DNA of 64,000 bases from Acidaminococcus sp. (GTDB lineage Bacteria; Bacillota; Negativicutes; Acidaminococcales; Acidaminococcaceae). Under the pieces are notes generated by a model. It searched no databases, was not told the DNA's origin, and saw only the letters and a program-made list of their open reading frames with translations. Position numbers and translations under genes: made by a program. The stretch spans positions 496,001-560,000 of the forward strand of contig JAKVOM010000001.1 in NCBI GenBank assembly GCA_022482815.1. The letters run 5' to 3'. This document shows, in pieces, positions 37,820 through 46,495 of the stretch (the stretch's first letter is position 1; each line of letters starts with the position of its first letter).

Positions 37820-38512
37820 TTATTTCTCTGCAAAAATCCGGTTCACGGCTTCCCGGAACCGGGCTGCCCCGCCCATCGAAGGATGCGGCACAGCCGTGCA
37901 GGGGACGCCGTACTTCTGGAGCGTCCCTTCGCTTTTGCGTCCGATGGCAATCACCTGCATGCCCGGAACAAGTTCGAGCAGCATGCGGGCAAAAACGATA
38001 CCTTCATCCAGTTCGGCCGGAACCGGCGTCCGATTGGTCAGCAGGGAATCCCCTTTATAAGGATGAAAGGGGAAGATATTCCACAGAATCGTCTGAAAAG
38101 GAGCCAGACCCTGTGCGGCCAGTTCTCCCCACATAACCGTTGCGGTCGGTTCGTTAAAACCCCTTTCCCGCTGCATCCGGTTTAAAAGCGGAGACTCCGG
38201 ATTGCTGGTCCGCCGGTAATCCCAATCCTCCCCGAGCACCACTTCAGGCCGCACGGTAGGATGGTACCCCAGCAAAATCCGTTCACTTGTCATGGCCATA
38301 CCGGAAAAATGACCGCCCTGGTACCCAAGGCCTTCGGCGATGAACAGATACTTTGCTTTTGTACGCAGCGACAGATACCGTTTCAGATTAGCAGCCCGGA
38401 TGACCGGTGCCTCCGGCCCGATATCGCAGGAAGGATCGTAATCTGCCCACGGATTAAAAGCCTTGTCGCTGTGGTACTGCTGCAAGGCTGTAAGCAATGT
38501 TTCGATATCCAT
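37820..38512 (-). CDS. Uracil-DNA glycosylase superfamily protein
   Basis: 230 residues from MDIETLLTALQQYH. The ATG overlaps the ABC-F stop codon (TAATG) and has GGAGG 10 bp upstream, which decides this start over the in-frame one 30 bp upstream. Two superfamily motifs are visible: KYLFIAEGLGYQGGHFSG (about 54-71, resembling the GEAPG loop) and VPHPSMGG (about 204-211, the HPS loop). The usual 4Fe-4S Cys set of family 4/5 enzymes is not seen. Base-excision repair is possible, but the true activity is unproven because superfamily members include non-glycosylases. Confidence 0.75.
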   Translation of the reverse strand: MDIETLLTALQQYHSDKAFNPWADYDPSCDIGPEAPVIRAANLKRYLSLRTKAKYLFIAEGLGYQGGHFSGMAMTSERILLGYHPTVRPEVVLGEDWDYRRTSNPESPLLNRMQRERGFNEPTATVMWGELAAQGLAPFQTILWNIFPFHPYKGDSLLTNRTPVPAELDEGIVFARMLLELVPGMQVIAIGRKSEGTLQKYGVPCTAVPHPSMGGAARFREAVNRIFAEK

Positions 38513-40470
38513 TATTCCAATGCCTCCATGAGGGCTTCCCATTTATCCATAAGGTCGTCGAGAATTTTCTGCTGGTCTTCGTACTCTTTGGCAAGCTCCC
38601 TGCTTTTAGAAAGGTCGGCCTGGTTTTCCGGATCTGCAATCTGCGTGCTCAGCACCTTCTGCAGTGCCTCATACTCACGGATTTTCAGTTCCACATCAGG
38701 CAGCATTTTTTCTGCCTCGGCAGGGCTGTAACGTTTTTTAGGGGCTTCCTGCTGCTTTTCCTCTTTGGGAACCTGCTTTTTAACGGGTTCCGGCGCCTTT
38801 TCCGGAATCTTCTCCGAAGCCTTTTCCTTTTTCTTCGGTGCCGGCTGAGATGTCATACTTTCCCTCTCCCGGCGCTTATCGCGCTCTTCCAGGTAAAAGG
38901 CATAATTGCCGGCGTAATTGACCAGCGTGCCGCCTTCCACGGCCCAGATCCGCTCTGCTACTTCATTGACCAGATAGCGGTCGTGCGTGACGAGCAGCAC
39001 CGTGCCGTCAAAGGTTTCAAGTGCTGCTTCCACAGCTTCCTTGGCTGCGATATCCAAATGGTTCGTCGGTTCATCAAGAAGCAGACAATTGGCCCCGTCC
39101 ATAACGAGCTTTAAAAGCACGAGCCGTGCTTTCTGGCCGCCCGAGAGAGAACCAATCGTCTTAAATACATCTTCGCCGTGGAACATCATACTGCCGAGCA
39201 GCCGGCGCGTTTCTTCGTCCGTCAGCCCGTACTCGGTCAGGAAGTTTTCCATGATGGTCTGCTCCGGCTTCAGGCGTTCGTAGCTCTGTGAGAAATAGCC
39301 GATCTTCACCCGGTTGCCGACTTTGGCTTCGCCGTGAAGGGGCGGAATTTCCTGCAGGATGGTCTTGAGCAGCGTTGATTTCCCGCTGCCGTTCGGCCCG
39401 ATAACAGCGCATTTTTCGCCCCGACGCAGCACCAGATTCACATCTTGTAAGAGCAAACGTTCCGGAAATCCTACATCCAGGTGCTCCAGCATAATGACCT
39501 TTTCAGCCGATTCAGCCGCATGAGGCAGGCGCAGTTCGAAGGTTTCTTCCTTAACAGGGGCGTCGATGCGCTCCAGGCGGTCCAATTGGGACTGCCGTCC
39601 CCGGGCCATTTTGCTCTTGATGCCCGCCTTGAAACGACGGATATAGGCTTCGGTCCGGCGGATATAATCCTGCTGGGCCTCGTAGGCCCGCTCCTGGGAA
39701 AGGATCTGAATATCCTTCTGCTCCAGATAACGGGAATAATTACCCTTGAAACGGTGCAGCGTGCCGCCTTCCATTTCAAGGATACTATCCACGACCGCAT
39801 CCAAAAAGGCGCGGTCATGTGAAATGACGAGCACACCGCCGCGGAACTGGCGCAGATATTTTTCCAGCCATTCCGACATAACAATATCGAGGTGGTTCGT
39901 CGGTTCGTCAAGGACCAGAAGGTCCGGGGAATTTACCAGCGCGGAAGCAAGCATCAGGCGCGTCTTCTGACCGCCCGACAAGTTGTCCGCCCGCCAGTCC
40001 CACGTATTTTCCGGGTACCCCAGACCAATCAGGACCTTTTTAATATTCGCTTCATAGTGGTATCCGTCCAGGTGAGCATACCGGGCTTCTACCCGGCTGT
40101 ACTTAGCCAGTACGTCCTTCAGCTCATCACCCTTTGCTGTACCGCCGGCTGCCTCGAGTTCCTGCATCTGCTGCCTCAGGCGCAGAATATCCGGACAGGA
40201 ACGCTGCATGAATTCACGGATAGTTTCTTCATGAAAATCCTCAAATCCCTGCTGCACATATCCGACGCGAAGCTCTCCGGCAAATTGAATGGTGCCCTTA
40301 TCGGCAAAGGACGGATTCATCAGGCAGCGCATGAGCGTCGTCTTGCCGCTGCCGTTCACACCGACAAGGCCCACTTTCTCGCCCTGCCGGATGGTAAAAC
40401 TCACATTATGGAAAATATCATGACTGCCAAAGCTTTTCGCCAGACCGTCTACTGTAACCAGAATATCCAT
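38512..40470 (-). CDS. ABC-F family ATPase (Uup/YfmR-like)
   Basis: 652 residues with two ABC domains on one chain and no membrane segment. Domain 1 has Walker A GVNGSGKTT, signature LSGGQKTR and Walker B LLVLDEPTNHLD. Domain 2 has GPNGSGKST, LSGGQKAR and LLLDEPTNHLD. The inter-domain linker is about 230-320. A long charged tail with coiled coil (about 540-652, EKAPEPVKKQVPKEEKQ and later helices) resembles the C-terminal domain of Uup. ABC-F proteins bind the ribosomal E site and rescue stalled complexes or protect against antibiotics. The ATG overlaps the galE stop codon. Confidence 0.92.
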   Translation of the reverse strand: MDILVTVDGLAKSFGSHDIFHNVSFTIRQGEKVGLVGVNGSGKTTLMRCLMNPSFADKGTIQFAGELRVGYVQQGFEDFHEETIREFMQRSCPDILRLRQQMQELEAAGGTAKGDELKDVLAKYSRVEARYAHLDGYHYEANIKKVLIGLGYPENTWDWRADNLSGGQKTRLMLASALVNSPDLLVLDEPTNHLDIVMSEWLEKYLRQFRGGVLVISHDRAFLDAVVDSILEMEGGTLHRFKGNYSRYLEQKDIQILSQERAYEAQQDYIRRTEAYIRRFKAGIKSKMARGRQSQLDRLERIDAPVKEETFELRLPHAAESAEKVIMLEHLDVGFPERLLLQDVNLVLRRGEKCAVIGPNGSGKSTLLKTILQEIPPLHGEAKVGNRVKIGYFSQSYERLKPEQTIMENFLTEYGLTDEETRRLLGSMMFHGEDVFKTIGSLSGGQKARLVLLKLVMDGANCLLLDEPTNHLDIAAKEAVEAALETFDGTVLLVTHDRYLVNEVAERIWAVEGGTLVNYAGNYAFYLEERDKRRERESMTSQPAPKKKEKASEKIPEKAPEPVKKQVPKEEKQQEAPKKRYSPAEAEKMLPDVELKIREYEALQKVLSTQIADPENQADLSKSRELAKEYEDQQKILDDLMDKWEALMEALE

Positions 40471-41459
40471 TACTCGTCATATCCATGGGGATGACCGCTG
40501 TGCCAGCGCCATGCCGTGGAAACAATTTCCTCGATTGTGCTGTGCTTGGGCTCCCAATGGAGTTCCTTCATAATTTTATCGGAAGAAGCGATGAGCTTAG
40601 CCGGATCGCCGGCACGCCGTTTTTCTTCCTTGACCATGAAATCACGGCCTGTTACTTTCTTGACCGTATCGATGATTTCCCGTACGGAAAAACCATTCTT
40701 CGTACCCAGGTTATAGACGCGGCTGTCCCCGCCGTTTGCCAGATGATCCAGTGCCAGCAGATGGGCAGAAGCCAGATCCTTGACATGGATGTAATCCCTG
40801 AGGCAGGTACCGTCCGGCGTATCATAGTCGGTTCCGAAGATGGAGATAGCTTCCCGCTGTCCCAGTGCAGCCTGGATGGTCAGCGGAATGAGGTGCGTTT
40901 CGGGGCGATGATCCTCCCCGATATTTCCCATAAGGGAAGCACCGGCTGCGTTAAAATACCGCAGCGCCACATAGCGCATATGGTAGGCCATGCTGTAATC
41001 GGAAAGCATTTTTTCAATCATCAGCTTGGTCCGGCCGTAGACATTCGTCGGATGCAGGGGCATATCCTCCGTAATCGGCACGGAAGAAGGTTCACCATAG
41101 ACGGCGGCCGTAGACGAAAAGACAATATTTTCGACACCGCTGACACGCATAGCTTCAATGAGGCCCAGAGTACCTCCGACGTTGTTGTAATAATATTTGG
41201 CCGGATTCACCATGGATTCACCCACCTGGGAGCTCGCGGCAAAATGCAGCACCGCATCGATTTCGTATTCCCCCATAATGTGCTTCAGGAAGGGGACATC
41301 ATGGATATCCCCTTCAATCAGCTGCACCGTTTCCGGCACAGCATCAGCGTGACCCGTACTAAAATTATCAAAGACGATGGGCTTGTAACCGCTCCTGGCC
41401 AGGTCTTCCACCACATGGGAGCCGATATAACCGGCGCCGCCCGTCACCAATACGTTCAT
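40470..41459 (-). CDS. galE: UDP-glucose 4-epimerase
   Basis: 329 residues, extended short-chain dehydrogenase fold. The NAD-binding GGAGYIGSH is at 7-15, the catalytic Ser/Thr region is VFSSTAAVYGEP, and YGRTK supplies the Tyr-Lys pair (about 147-151). It interconverts UDP-glucose and UDP-galactose, feeding envelope polysaccharide synthesis. It lies 14 bp after the phosphohexomutase gene, which makes the hexose-1-phosphate precursor, so the two fit one pathway. Confidence 0.93.
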   Translation of the reverse strand: MNVLVTGGAGYIGSHVVEDLARSGYKPIVFDNFSTGHADAVPETVQLIEGDIHDVPFLKHIMGEYEIDAVLHFAASSQVGESMVNPAKYYYNNVGGTLGLIEAMRVSGVENIVFSSTAAVYGEPSSVPITEDMPLHPTNVYGRTKLMIEKMLSDYSMAYHMRYVALRYFNAAGASLMGNIGEDHRPETHLIPLTIQAALGQREAISIFGTDYDTPDGTCLRDYIHVKDLASAHLLALDHLANGGDSRVYNLGTKNGFSVREIIDTVKKVTGRDFMVKEEKRRAGDPAKLIASSDKIMKELHWEPKHSTIEEIVSTAWRWHSGHPHGYDE

Positions 41460-41473
41460 TCAGTAATTCCTCC

Positions 41474-42838
41474 TCAGGCTTCTTCTCCCTGAATCAAATC
41501 CAGGAGTTCCTTTGTTTTTTGTTCAAGCAGTTCGCGGTCACCGCGGGTTTCAACATTCAGACGAACCACCGGTTCCGTATTGGACTTCCGGATATTGAAG
41601 CGCCATTCGTCATAAACCACACTGAGTCCGTCCAGACGATCCTGGATGCCCGTGGAAAAATGTTTTGCCAATTTTTCAATAACGGCATCGGCGTCTGCCA
41701 CCTTGCGGTTGATTTCGCCGCTGCACGGATATTCCCGGATGCGGGCATCCACCATTTCGGAAAGAGTCATACCGGAAGTGGACAGCAGGGAAATCATCAG
41801 CAGCCAGGGAATCATACCGCTGTCGCAGTAGGAGAAGTCGGCAAAATAGTGATGGGCACTCATTTCACCGCCGTACACTACGCCATCCTTACGCATGCGT
41901 TCCTTGATGAAGGCATGGCCGCTCTTGCAGCGAACCGGCTGTCCGCCGTTCTTTGCAATGATTTCTTCCGTATTCCAGGTAAGGCGCGGATCATAAAGGA
42001 TCTTGCAGCCCGGATTCCGTTTCAGGAAATATTGGGCAAAAAGACCTACCAGATAATAGCCTTCGATGAACCGGCCATTCTCGTCAAAGAAGAAGCAGCG
42101 GTCAAAGTCACCGTCCCACGCGATGCCGAGATCGGCGTGGTACTTCTTGACGGCTTCGGACGTTGCCGCACGGTTATTCGGCAGCAGCGGATTCGGTACC
42201 CCGTTCGGGAAGTGTCCGTCCGGTTCTGCATTGATAAAGGTAAAATGGCACGGCAGATGAGAAGCCAGTTCCTTGACAATAGGGCCGGCTCCGCCGTTAC
42301 CCGGGTTTGCCACGATGTTCAGCGGTTTAATGGCAGAGATATCAATATAGCCAAGCAGGTGCTTGATATAATCCGGCACGATGTTGACGGACTTGCACGT
42401 TCCCTTCTTAGCCGCTTTCGGATACTTGCTCTCGAAATCAGGATCGGAAACCATTGCGGCCAGTTCCTTCAGGCCCGTGTCTGCAGAAATCGGGCGCGCA
42501 CCGGTACGCACCAGCTTCATACCATTGTAATCGGCCGGGTTATGGCTTGCCGTAATCATCATGCCGCCGTCAGCCTTAAGATGTGCCGTAGCAAAGTACA
42601 TCATTTCCGTACCGCACTGTCCCAGATCGGATACATCGGCACCGGCATCGCAGAAACCGCGTACAGCTGCTTCCGTCAGTTCCGGTCCGCTGAGACGGAT
42701 ATCATGACCGACTACGATATGTTTTGCTTTCAGGAATACGACAAGAGCACGGCCCAGGGCGTAGGCCAGCTCGGCGTTGACCTCTGTCGGGACAACTCCA
42801 CGGATATCATACGCTTTGAAACCTTTTGTGCTGATCAT
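41474..42838 (-). CDS. Phosphomannomutase/phosphoglucomutase
   Basis: 454 residues, alpha-D-phosphohexomutase family. The phosphoserine loop MMITASHNPADYNGMKL has the active Ser at 98. The metal loop is WDGDFDRC, the sugar-binding loop GEMSAHHYF, and the C-terminal phosphate loop RKSNTEPVVRLNVE. It converts hexose-6-phosphate to hexose-1-phosphate for nucleotide-sugar synthesis. The bacterial PMM/PGM branch usually takes both glucose and mannose. It is 12 bp downstream of the gene ending at 42851. Confidence 0.92.
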   Translation of the reverse strand: MISTKGFKAYDIRGVVPTEVNAELAYALGRALVVFLKAKHIVVGHDIRLSGPELTEAAVRGFCDAGADVSDLGQCGTEMMYFATAHLKADGGMMITASHNPADYNGMKLVRTGARPISADTGLKELAAMVSDPDFESKYPKAAKKGTCKSVNIVPDYIKHLLGYIDISAIKPLNIVANPGNGGAGPIVKELASHLPCHFTFINAEPDGHFPNGVPNPLLPNNRAATSEAVKKYHADLGIAWDGDFDRCFFFDENGRFIEGYYLVGLFAQYFLKRNPGCKILYDPRLTWNTEEIIAKNGGQPVRCKSGHAFIKERMRKDGVVYGGEMSAHHYFADFSYCDSGMIPWLLMISLLSTSGMTLSEMVDARIREYPCSGEINRKVADADAVIEKLAKHFSTGIQDRLDGLSVVYDEWRFNIRKSNTEPVVRLNVETRGDRELLEQKTKELLDLIQGEEA

Positions 42839-42850
42839 AAAAACTCCTCC

Positions 42851-43840
42851 TTATCCTTGATATGGCAATGCTTCCTGCGGCATCAAATCGCTGGCCTTGG
42901 CAAATACTTCCCTCAGACCGGATGAGTTGATGACTGCCAGACTGCCATTTTTAATAACAATATCTTTGCGCGTCAGTTCGCGCAGTACAAAGCCAATGGC
43001 AACCATATAATTGAGGCGGTCTTTCTCCTCAAGGGTAAACTGCTCATAATCTTGTTTCGTCTTTACCACATTTTCCAGGAACTCACGCTGCTCTCTGTGA
43101 GCCTTTTTAAGCGCCTTGATATACGTCAGCACGTGCGTCACAACATTCTGCAGGCGTTCGGCGCGGCCTTCAGCCTCGGCCAGGAGCAGGGACTGCCTGT
43201 CTGTTTTGGATTTAAACCGTTTAGCTTCCGTCCGAGTGATTTTCTTCTTACCGTGTTTCCCTTTGAAATACCCTTCCGGCAGCACCTTCGGAAAATTCAT
43301 AACAGCGCTCAGTACCTGTTCTTCATCGATGGGACCGACTTCCGTCGTATAAAGCGGCTGATCCATGATTTGTTCCATGATGAGGCGCGACTCGCCCTCT
43401 TCCATGGCAGCCTGACTGTAGTCGCTCGCGGCACCGCCCTGCAGGGCCAGGATGGTCAGCATCCCCGTCCCTTCTTTATCCAGATGCTTGGCGTAAATCT
43501 CCTTCACTACAGCCACGACTTTCTTCAGTTTGCGAAGCGTCTGCGGCAGCATATGAAGATTCTTATGGCTCTTATACGTAAAATGACCAGGCAGGTTTTC
43601 AATCGAACCAAACAGATTAAAAGCCTTCTCATAGCAGAGCCAGGTGGTCAGCTTGGCCGCGCCCAGTTCTTCCACAAGCGGGAGCAGTTTTTCCATCCTC
43701 TTGTAGAACTTAAAGCGCTCTTCATTATATCGATCCGTAGCTGCCTTGACGACAGCTTCAGGACTATTCGCATTCATATACATCTTCAGTCCGGCAGCAC
43801 CGACACCGGCCGCTGCCCACACAACCAGCGGAATTGGCAT
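42851..43840 (-). CDS. Conserved-looking protein of unknown function with N-terminal membrane segment
   Basis: 329 residues. The N-terminus (PIPLVVWAAAGVGAAGLKMYM) is a single hydrophobic segment with Gly/Ala, followed by a mostly helical, highly charged body. Likely coiled-coil stretches are around 25-60 and 205-290 (KRFKSKTDRQSLLLAEAEGRAERLQN, REQREFLENVVKTKQDYEQF). I recognise no catalytic motif. A strong GGGAGG ribosome site precedes the ATG. It is the first gene before the phosphohexomutase-galE-ABC-F run with a 12-bp gap, so it is probably co-transcribed. An envelope-associated helical protein is the most that can be inferred. Confidence 0.65.
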   Translation of the reverse strand: MPIPLVVWAAAGVGAAGLKMYMNANSPEAVVKAATDRYNEERFKFYKRMEKLLPLVEELGAAKLTTWLCYEKAFNLFGSIENLPGHFTYKSHKNLHMLPQTLRKLKKVVAVVKEIYAKHLDKEGTGMLTILALQGGAASDYSQAAMEEGESRLIMEQIMDQPLYTTEVGPIDEEQVLSAVMNFPKVLPEGYFKGKHGKKKITRTEAKRFKSKTDRQSLLLAEAEGRAERLQNVVTHVLTYIKALKKAHREQREFLENVVKTKQDYEQFTLEEKDRLNYMVAIGFVLRELTRKDIVIKNGSLAVINSSGLREVFAKASDLMPQEALPYQG

Positions 43841-44017
43841 ACAAATACCTCCCTCAGCAGCTTAGCCCCGTTCTAAGTCTGTATTTCTTTAGATTATAAT
43901 GCATAGAGCAAGGAGTAGTCAAAACTCCCGTCCGCCAAGTTTTAAGGGGAGGAAGAGCAGTAACTGCCCTGATAATGCCCCCTTTTGGCAGCATCCGGAA
44001 GTGATGAACAATAGTGT

Positions 44018-44059
44018 GAAAAAAAGTACCTTCGCAGGATGTGCTTCCCACGAAGGTAT
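44018..44059 (-). terminator. Terminator of the 188-residue secreted protein gene
   Basis: On the minus strand ATACCTTCGTGG... pairs with ...CCTGCGAAGGTA and is followed by CTTTTTTT. Confidence 0.85.
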
Positions 44060-44070
44060 TTCGGCTTTCC

Positions 44071-44637
44071 TTATTTTACATCCTTCAGTTTCATGTTTTT
44101 AGTCGTCAGCTCATCTGCTACCTGATCGGTCATTTCTTCAATCAAGTCGCCGACGCTCTTATCCTTGCTGCTGCGCGTATCTACCATGCGGTAAAGCGGC
44201 TCATCATTTTTCGTGACAAAGAAAGTCAGGGACACCAGAGATTCAACCGGATCTCTCTTATCTTCCACAGCCTTGGCAGCTTCTTCTCCGGAAAGCGGCA
44301 CTGTGCCGGCGTAATTGACGATGGTCTGCATCGTAACGGTACGGCGCAGGTATTTATCCGGCAGCATGACGGGGTTGTTGTAAAGATCCACGCCCTCATC
44401 TTTCAGAGACTTTTTAAGATTAATGTAAGTCAGACGAACCGCATCATCGTCCCGCGTAAAGGACGGATTCTGTTTCACAAAATCACTGTCCTGCTTTACA
44501 AGCGTCTTCAGATAAACGACTTTCAGTTTGTTGTAGGCAAATCCTTGTGCTTTTGCCCCATTTCTTTCCGCGCTTACCGTAAACGGCACGGCAAAAAGGC
44601 AAACAAACAGAGTCAGCACAGCCAATATCTTTTTCAT
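44071..44637 (-). CDS. Secreted protein of unknown function, 188 residues
   Basis: The N-terminal signal peptide (MKKILAVLTLFVCLFAVPFTVSA, cut likely after VSA) directs export. The mature part is hydrophilic, without Cys, and contains KLKVVYLKTLVKQDSDF and two alpha/beta-looking halves. I recognise no domain. A strong ribosome site and its own terminator mark it as a single-gene unit. Periplasmic location is inferred. It lies about 130 bp from the first ISL3 copy. Confidence 0.65.
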   Translation of the reverse strand: MKKILAVLTLFVCLFAVPFTVSAERNGAKAQGFAYNKLKVVYLKTLVKQDSDFVKQNPSFTRDDDAVRLTYINLKKSLKDEGVDLYNNPVMLPDKYLRRTVTMQTIVNYAGTVPLSGEEAAKAVEDKRDPVESLVSLTFFVTKNDEPLYRMVDTRSSKDKSVGDLIEEMTDQVADELTTKNMKLKDVK

Positions 44638-44771
44638 GAGAATCCTCCTTGAAAAATCTTCTATATTCGTCTTATTCTACAACGAATACAAGTTTCTTTC
44701 AACGTGAAAGTGGGAAAAGCCGCTGGTCGCATGTCGCTGGCCGCTGGTCGCTCTGGAAGAAGCAAAATTGC

Positions 44772-46230
44772 GGTTCTTCACGGAAATTTGTGGACTAAAA
44801 GACATTTGACTATTGAAAAAGGACATTAACTCCTCCAAAATATAAGCGACGAAACCATACCTTGGGAGGAGAAAATGTCCTTTACTAATTACACTATTCA
44901 AAATAATGCAGAATGTCAAGATGTCTTTTACAATGTCTTCATGCCAGAAGACCCTTTTGATGACAGCCAGGAAATAGTTGTTTGCAGTGAAAAGAAATAT
45001 ACCGACTTCCGTTGTCCCAAATGCGGTCAGAAAATGTATTCCTACGAACCATTTTCCACCTACTTGAAAAGCTTCCCTGCGTATCCTGAGCATACCAGGA
45101 TGATCCGCTTTGAAGGGCATCGTTTCCGTTGCTCCTGCTGCCATGCAACGATCACTGAACCTATTCCTTTTAAATATCCCGGAACTCGCATTACCATGAG
45201 GGCTTCCCTTTGGATTGAGACGCTGCTTCGTAATGGAATCCCTGCCAATGCAATTGCTAAGATGTCAGGAATTCACTGGAGCACGATTCGCTATGTCCAC
45301 AAACAGCTCATGGATGAATCTCTCGATAAATATGAAATGGAATTGGAGCTGACCTCTTACAAGCCCCGTTTCCTGGCCATCGATGAGTTTGCTATCCATA
45401 AGGGACACACCTATGCCACTTGCGTCATGGATTTAGCGACAGGTTATATTCTCTGGGTCGGCAGAGGTCGGGCGATAGCTGACTTCGAGCATTTCTTCAA
45501 GGAATATGATCAGACAAAGCTGACAGAGGTCAAGGCAGTCGCCATGGACATGAACGCTTCCTACAACAAGCTGGTACAAGAACATCTGCCGCAAGCTAAG
45601 GTCGTGTATGATCGTTACCACATGCAGGCTCAATTTGGGAAGGAAGTATTAGGTGTAGTAAGACTTGATGAGGCCAGAATGCATAGGGATAAAGCCAACG
45701 ACATGCAAGAAGCATTAAAAGACGCAAGTGCTGAAGACAAGCCGGCTTTGAAAGAGCGGATATCCGAGGAAAAGAAGAACTACCGCACATTGAAGAAAGT
45801 CCGCTGGCCGTTACTCACCAATGAAGATAGGCTGAATCCTAAGAGCAAAGAAGCGTTGCAGGCCATCTTTGCAGAGCACGAGGATCTGGCAATATGTTAT
45901 TCCATGAAGGAAGAGATGGTAGCCCTCTATGAATTAAGGGACTATGACAAGGCTCTTGCAGGATGGAAGCGCTAGTTTAAAGCTGCACTAGGCAGCGGGA
46001 TTCCGGCCCTGGTTAGGTTTGCTAAGATTAAGCTGCCAAGGATAGACGGTCTGGTGAACCATGCCCTGTACCCGATAAACACAGGGAAGCTTGAGGGTTT
46101 CAACAACAAGATTAAAGTGGCCAAAAGAAGAGCGTACGGATACAGAGATGATGAGTACTTTTTCACGTTAATTCGCTACCTCTCAATTCCGACCGTAAGA
46201 GGTATACTCCCGAAAAAAACGTGAAGAACC
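44772..46230 (+). mobile_element. ISL3-family insertion sequence, copy 1 (1459 bp)
   Basis: The ends are inverted repeats beginning GGTTCTTCACG (left, 44772) and its complement CGTGAAGAACC (right, 46220-46230). An 8-bp target duplication, AAAATTGC, flanks it exactly (44764-44771 and 46231-46238), as expected for ISL3 elements. It has the same length as copy 2 at 59015-60473, with only scattered substitutions. Confidence 0.95.
44875..46224 (+). pseudogene. ISL3-family transposase, broken by an in-frame TAG
   Basis: This is the same 1350-nt reading frame as copy 2, but codon 367 is TAG (45973-45975) where copy 2 has TGG (Trp). The product stops after 366 residues and lacks the C-terminal catalytic Glu region (KLEGFNNKIKVAKRRAYGY). 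The zinc-binding N-terminus (CPKCGQK, CSCCHA), helix-turn-helix and first two catalytic Asp regions (AIDEFAIHKGH, AVAMDMNASY) remain. About ten amino-acid differences separate it from copy 2. It is probably inactive by itself but could be mobilised by copy 2. Confidence 0.93.
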
Positions 46231-46377
46231 AAAATTGCTGCGGCAATTTTGCAGGGAAGGAATAAAACAGGAGCAGAAATTCAGGCTACCGTGAAAAGCT
46301 ACGGATTGCAGCAGGCTATCCTCCGCCACTTCGTGGCCCCACCTCCTTCCGACTCCGTGGAAGGAGGTGACAGAAGA

Positions 46378-46458
46378 AAAGGTACATGACCACAATGAAT
46401 AATCATTGTGTTTATGTACCTTTCAAAAAAAGCCGCCTGCATCCCGGAATGCAGGCGG
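46378..46458 (-). terminator. Two hairpins, the second terminating clpB
   Basis: A first hairpin, AAAGGTACAT...ATGTACCTTT, spans 46378-46424. The clpB terminator, CCGCCTGCAT...ATGCAGGCGG, spans 46433-46458; read on the minus strand it is followed by CTTTTTTT. It is one of the strongest terminators in the window. Confidence 0.9.
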
Positions 46459-46495
46459 TAAATATGCGGTTTTTTAAATGAATTCCACAAAGGAA

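Larger units (their letters stand above)
44718..46380. repeat. Intergenic repeat island 4, split by ISL3 copy 1
   Basis: On the left, GGTCGC-type modules (44718-44752) are followed by GCAAAATTGC. On the right of the insertion, AAAATTGCTGCGGCAATTTTGC completes a hairpin, and a plus-orientation CCACTTCGTGG block with CTTCCGACTCCGTGGAAGGAGG follows at about 46305-46375. Removing the IS and one target copy restores the order seen in repeat island 3 (GGTCGC modules, then a GCAATTTT hairpin). Confidence 0.65.
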
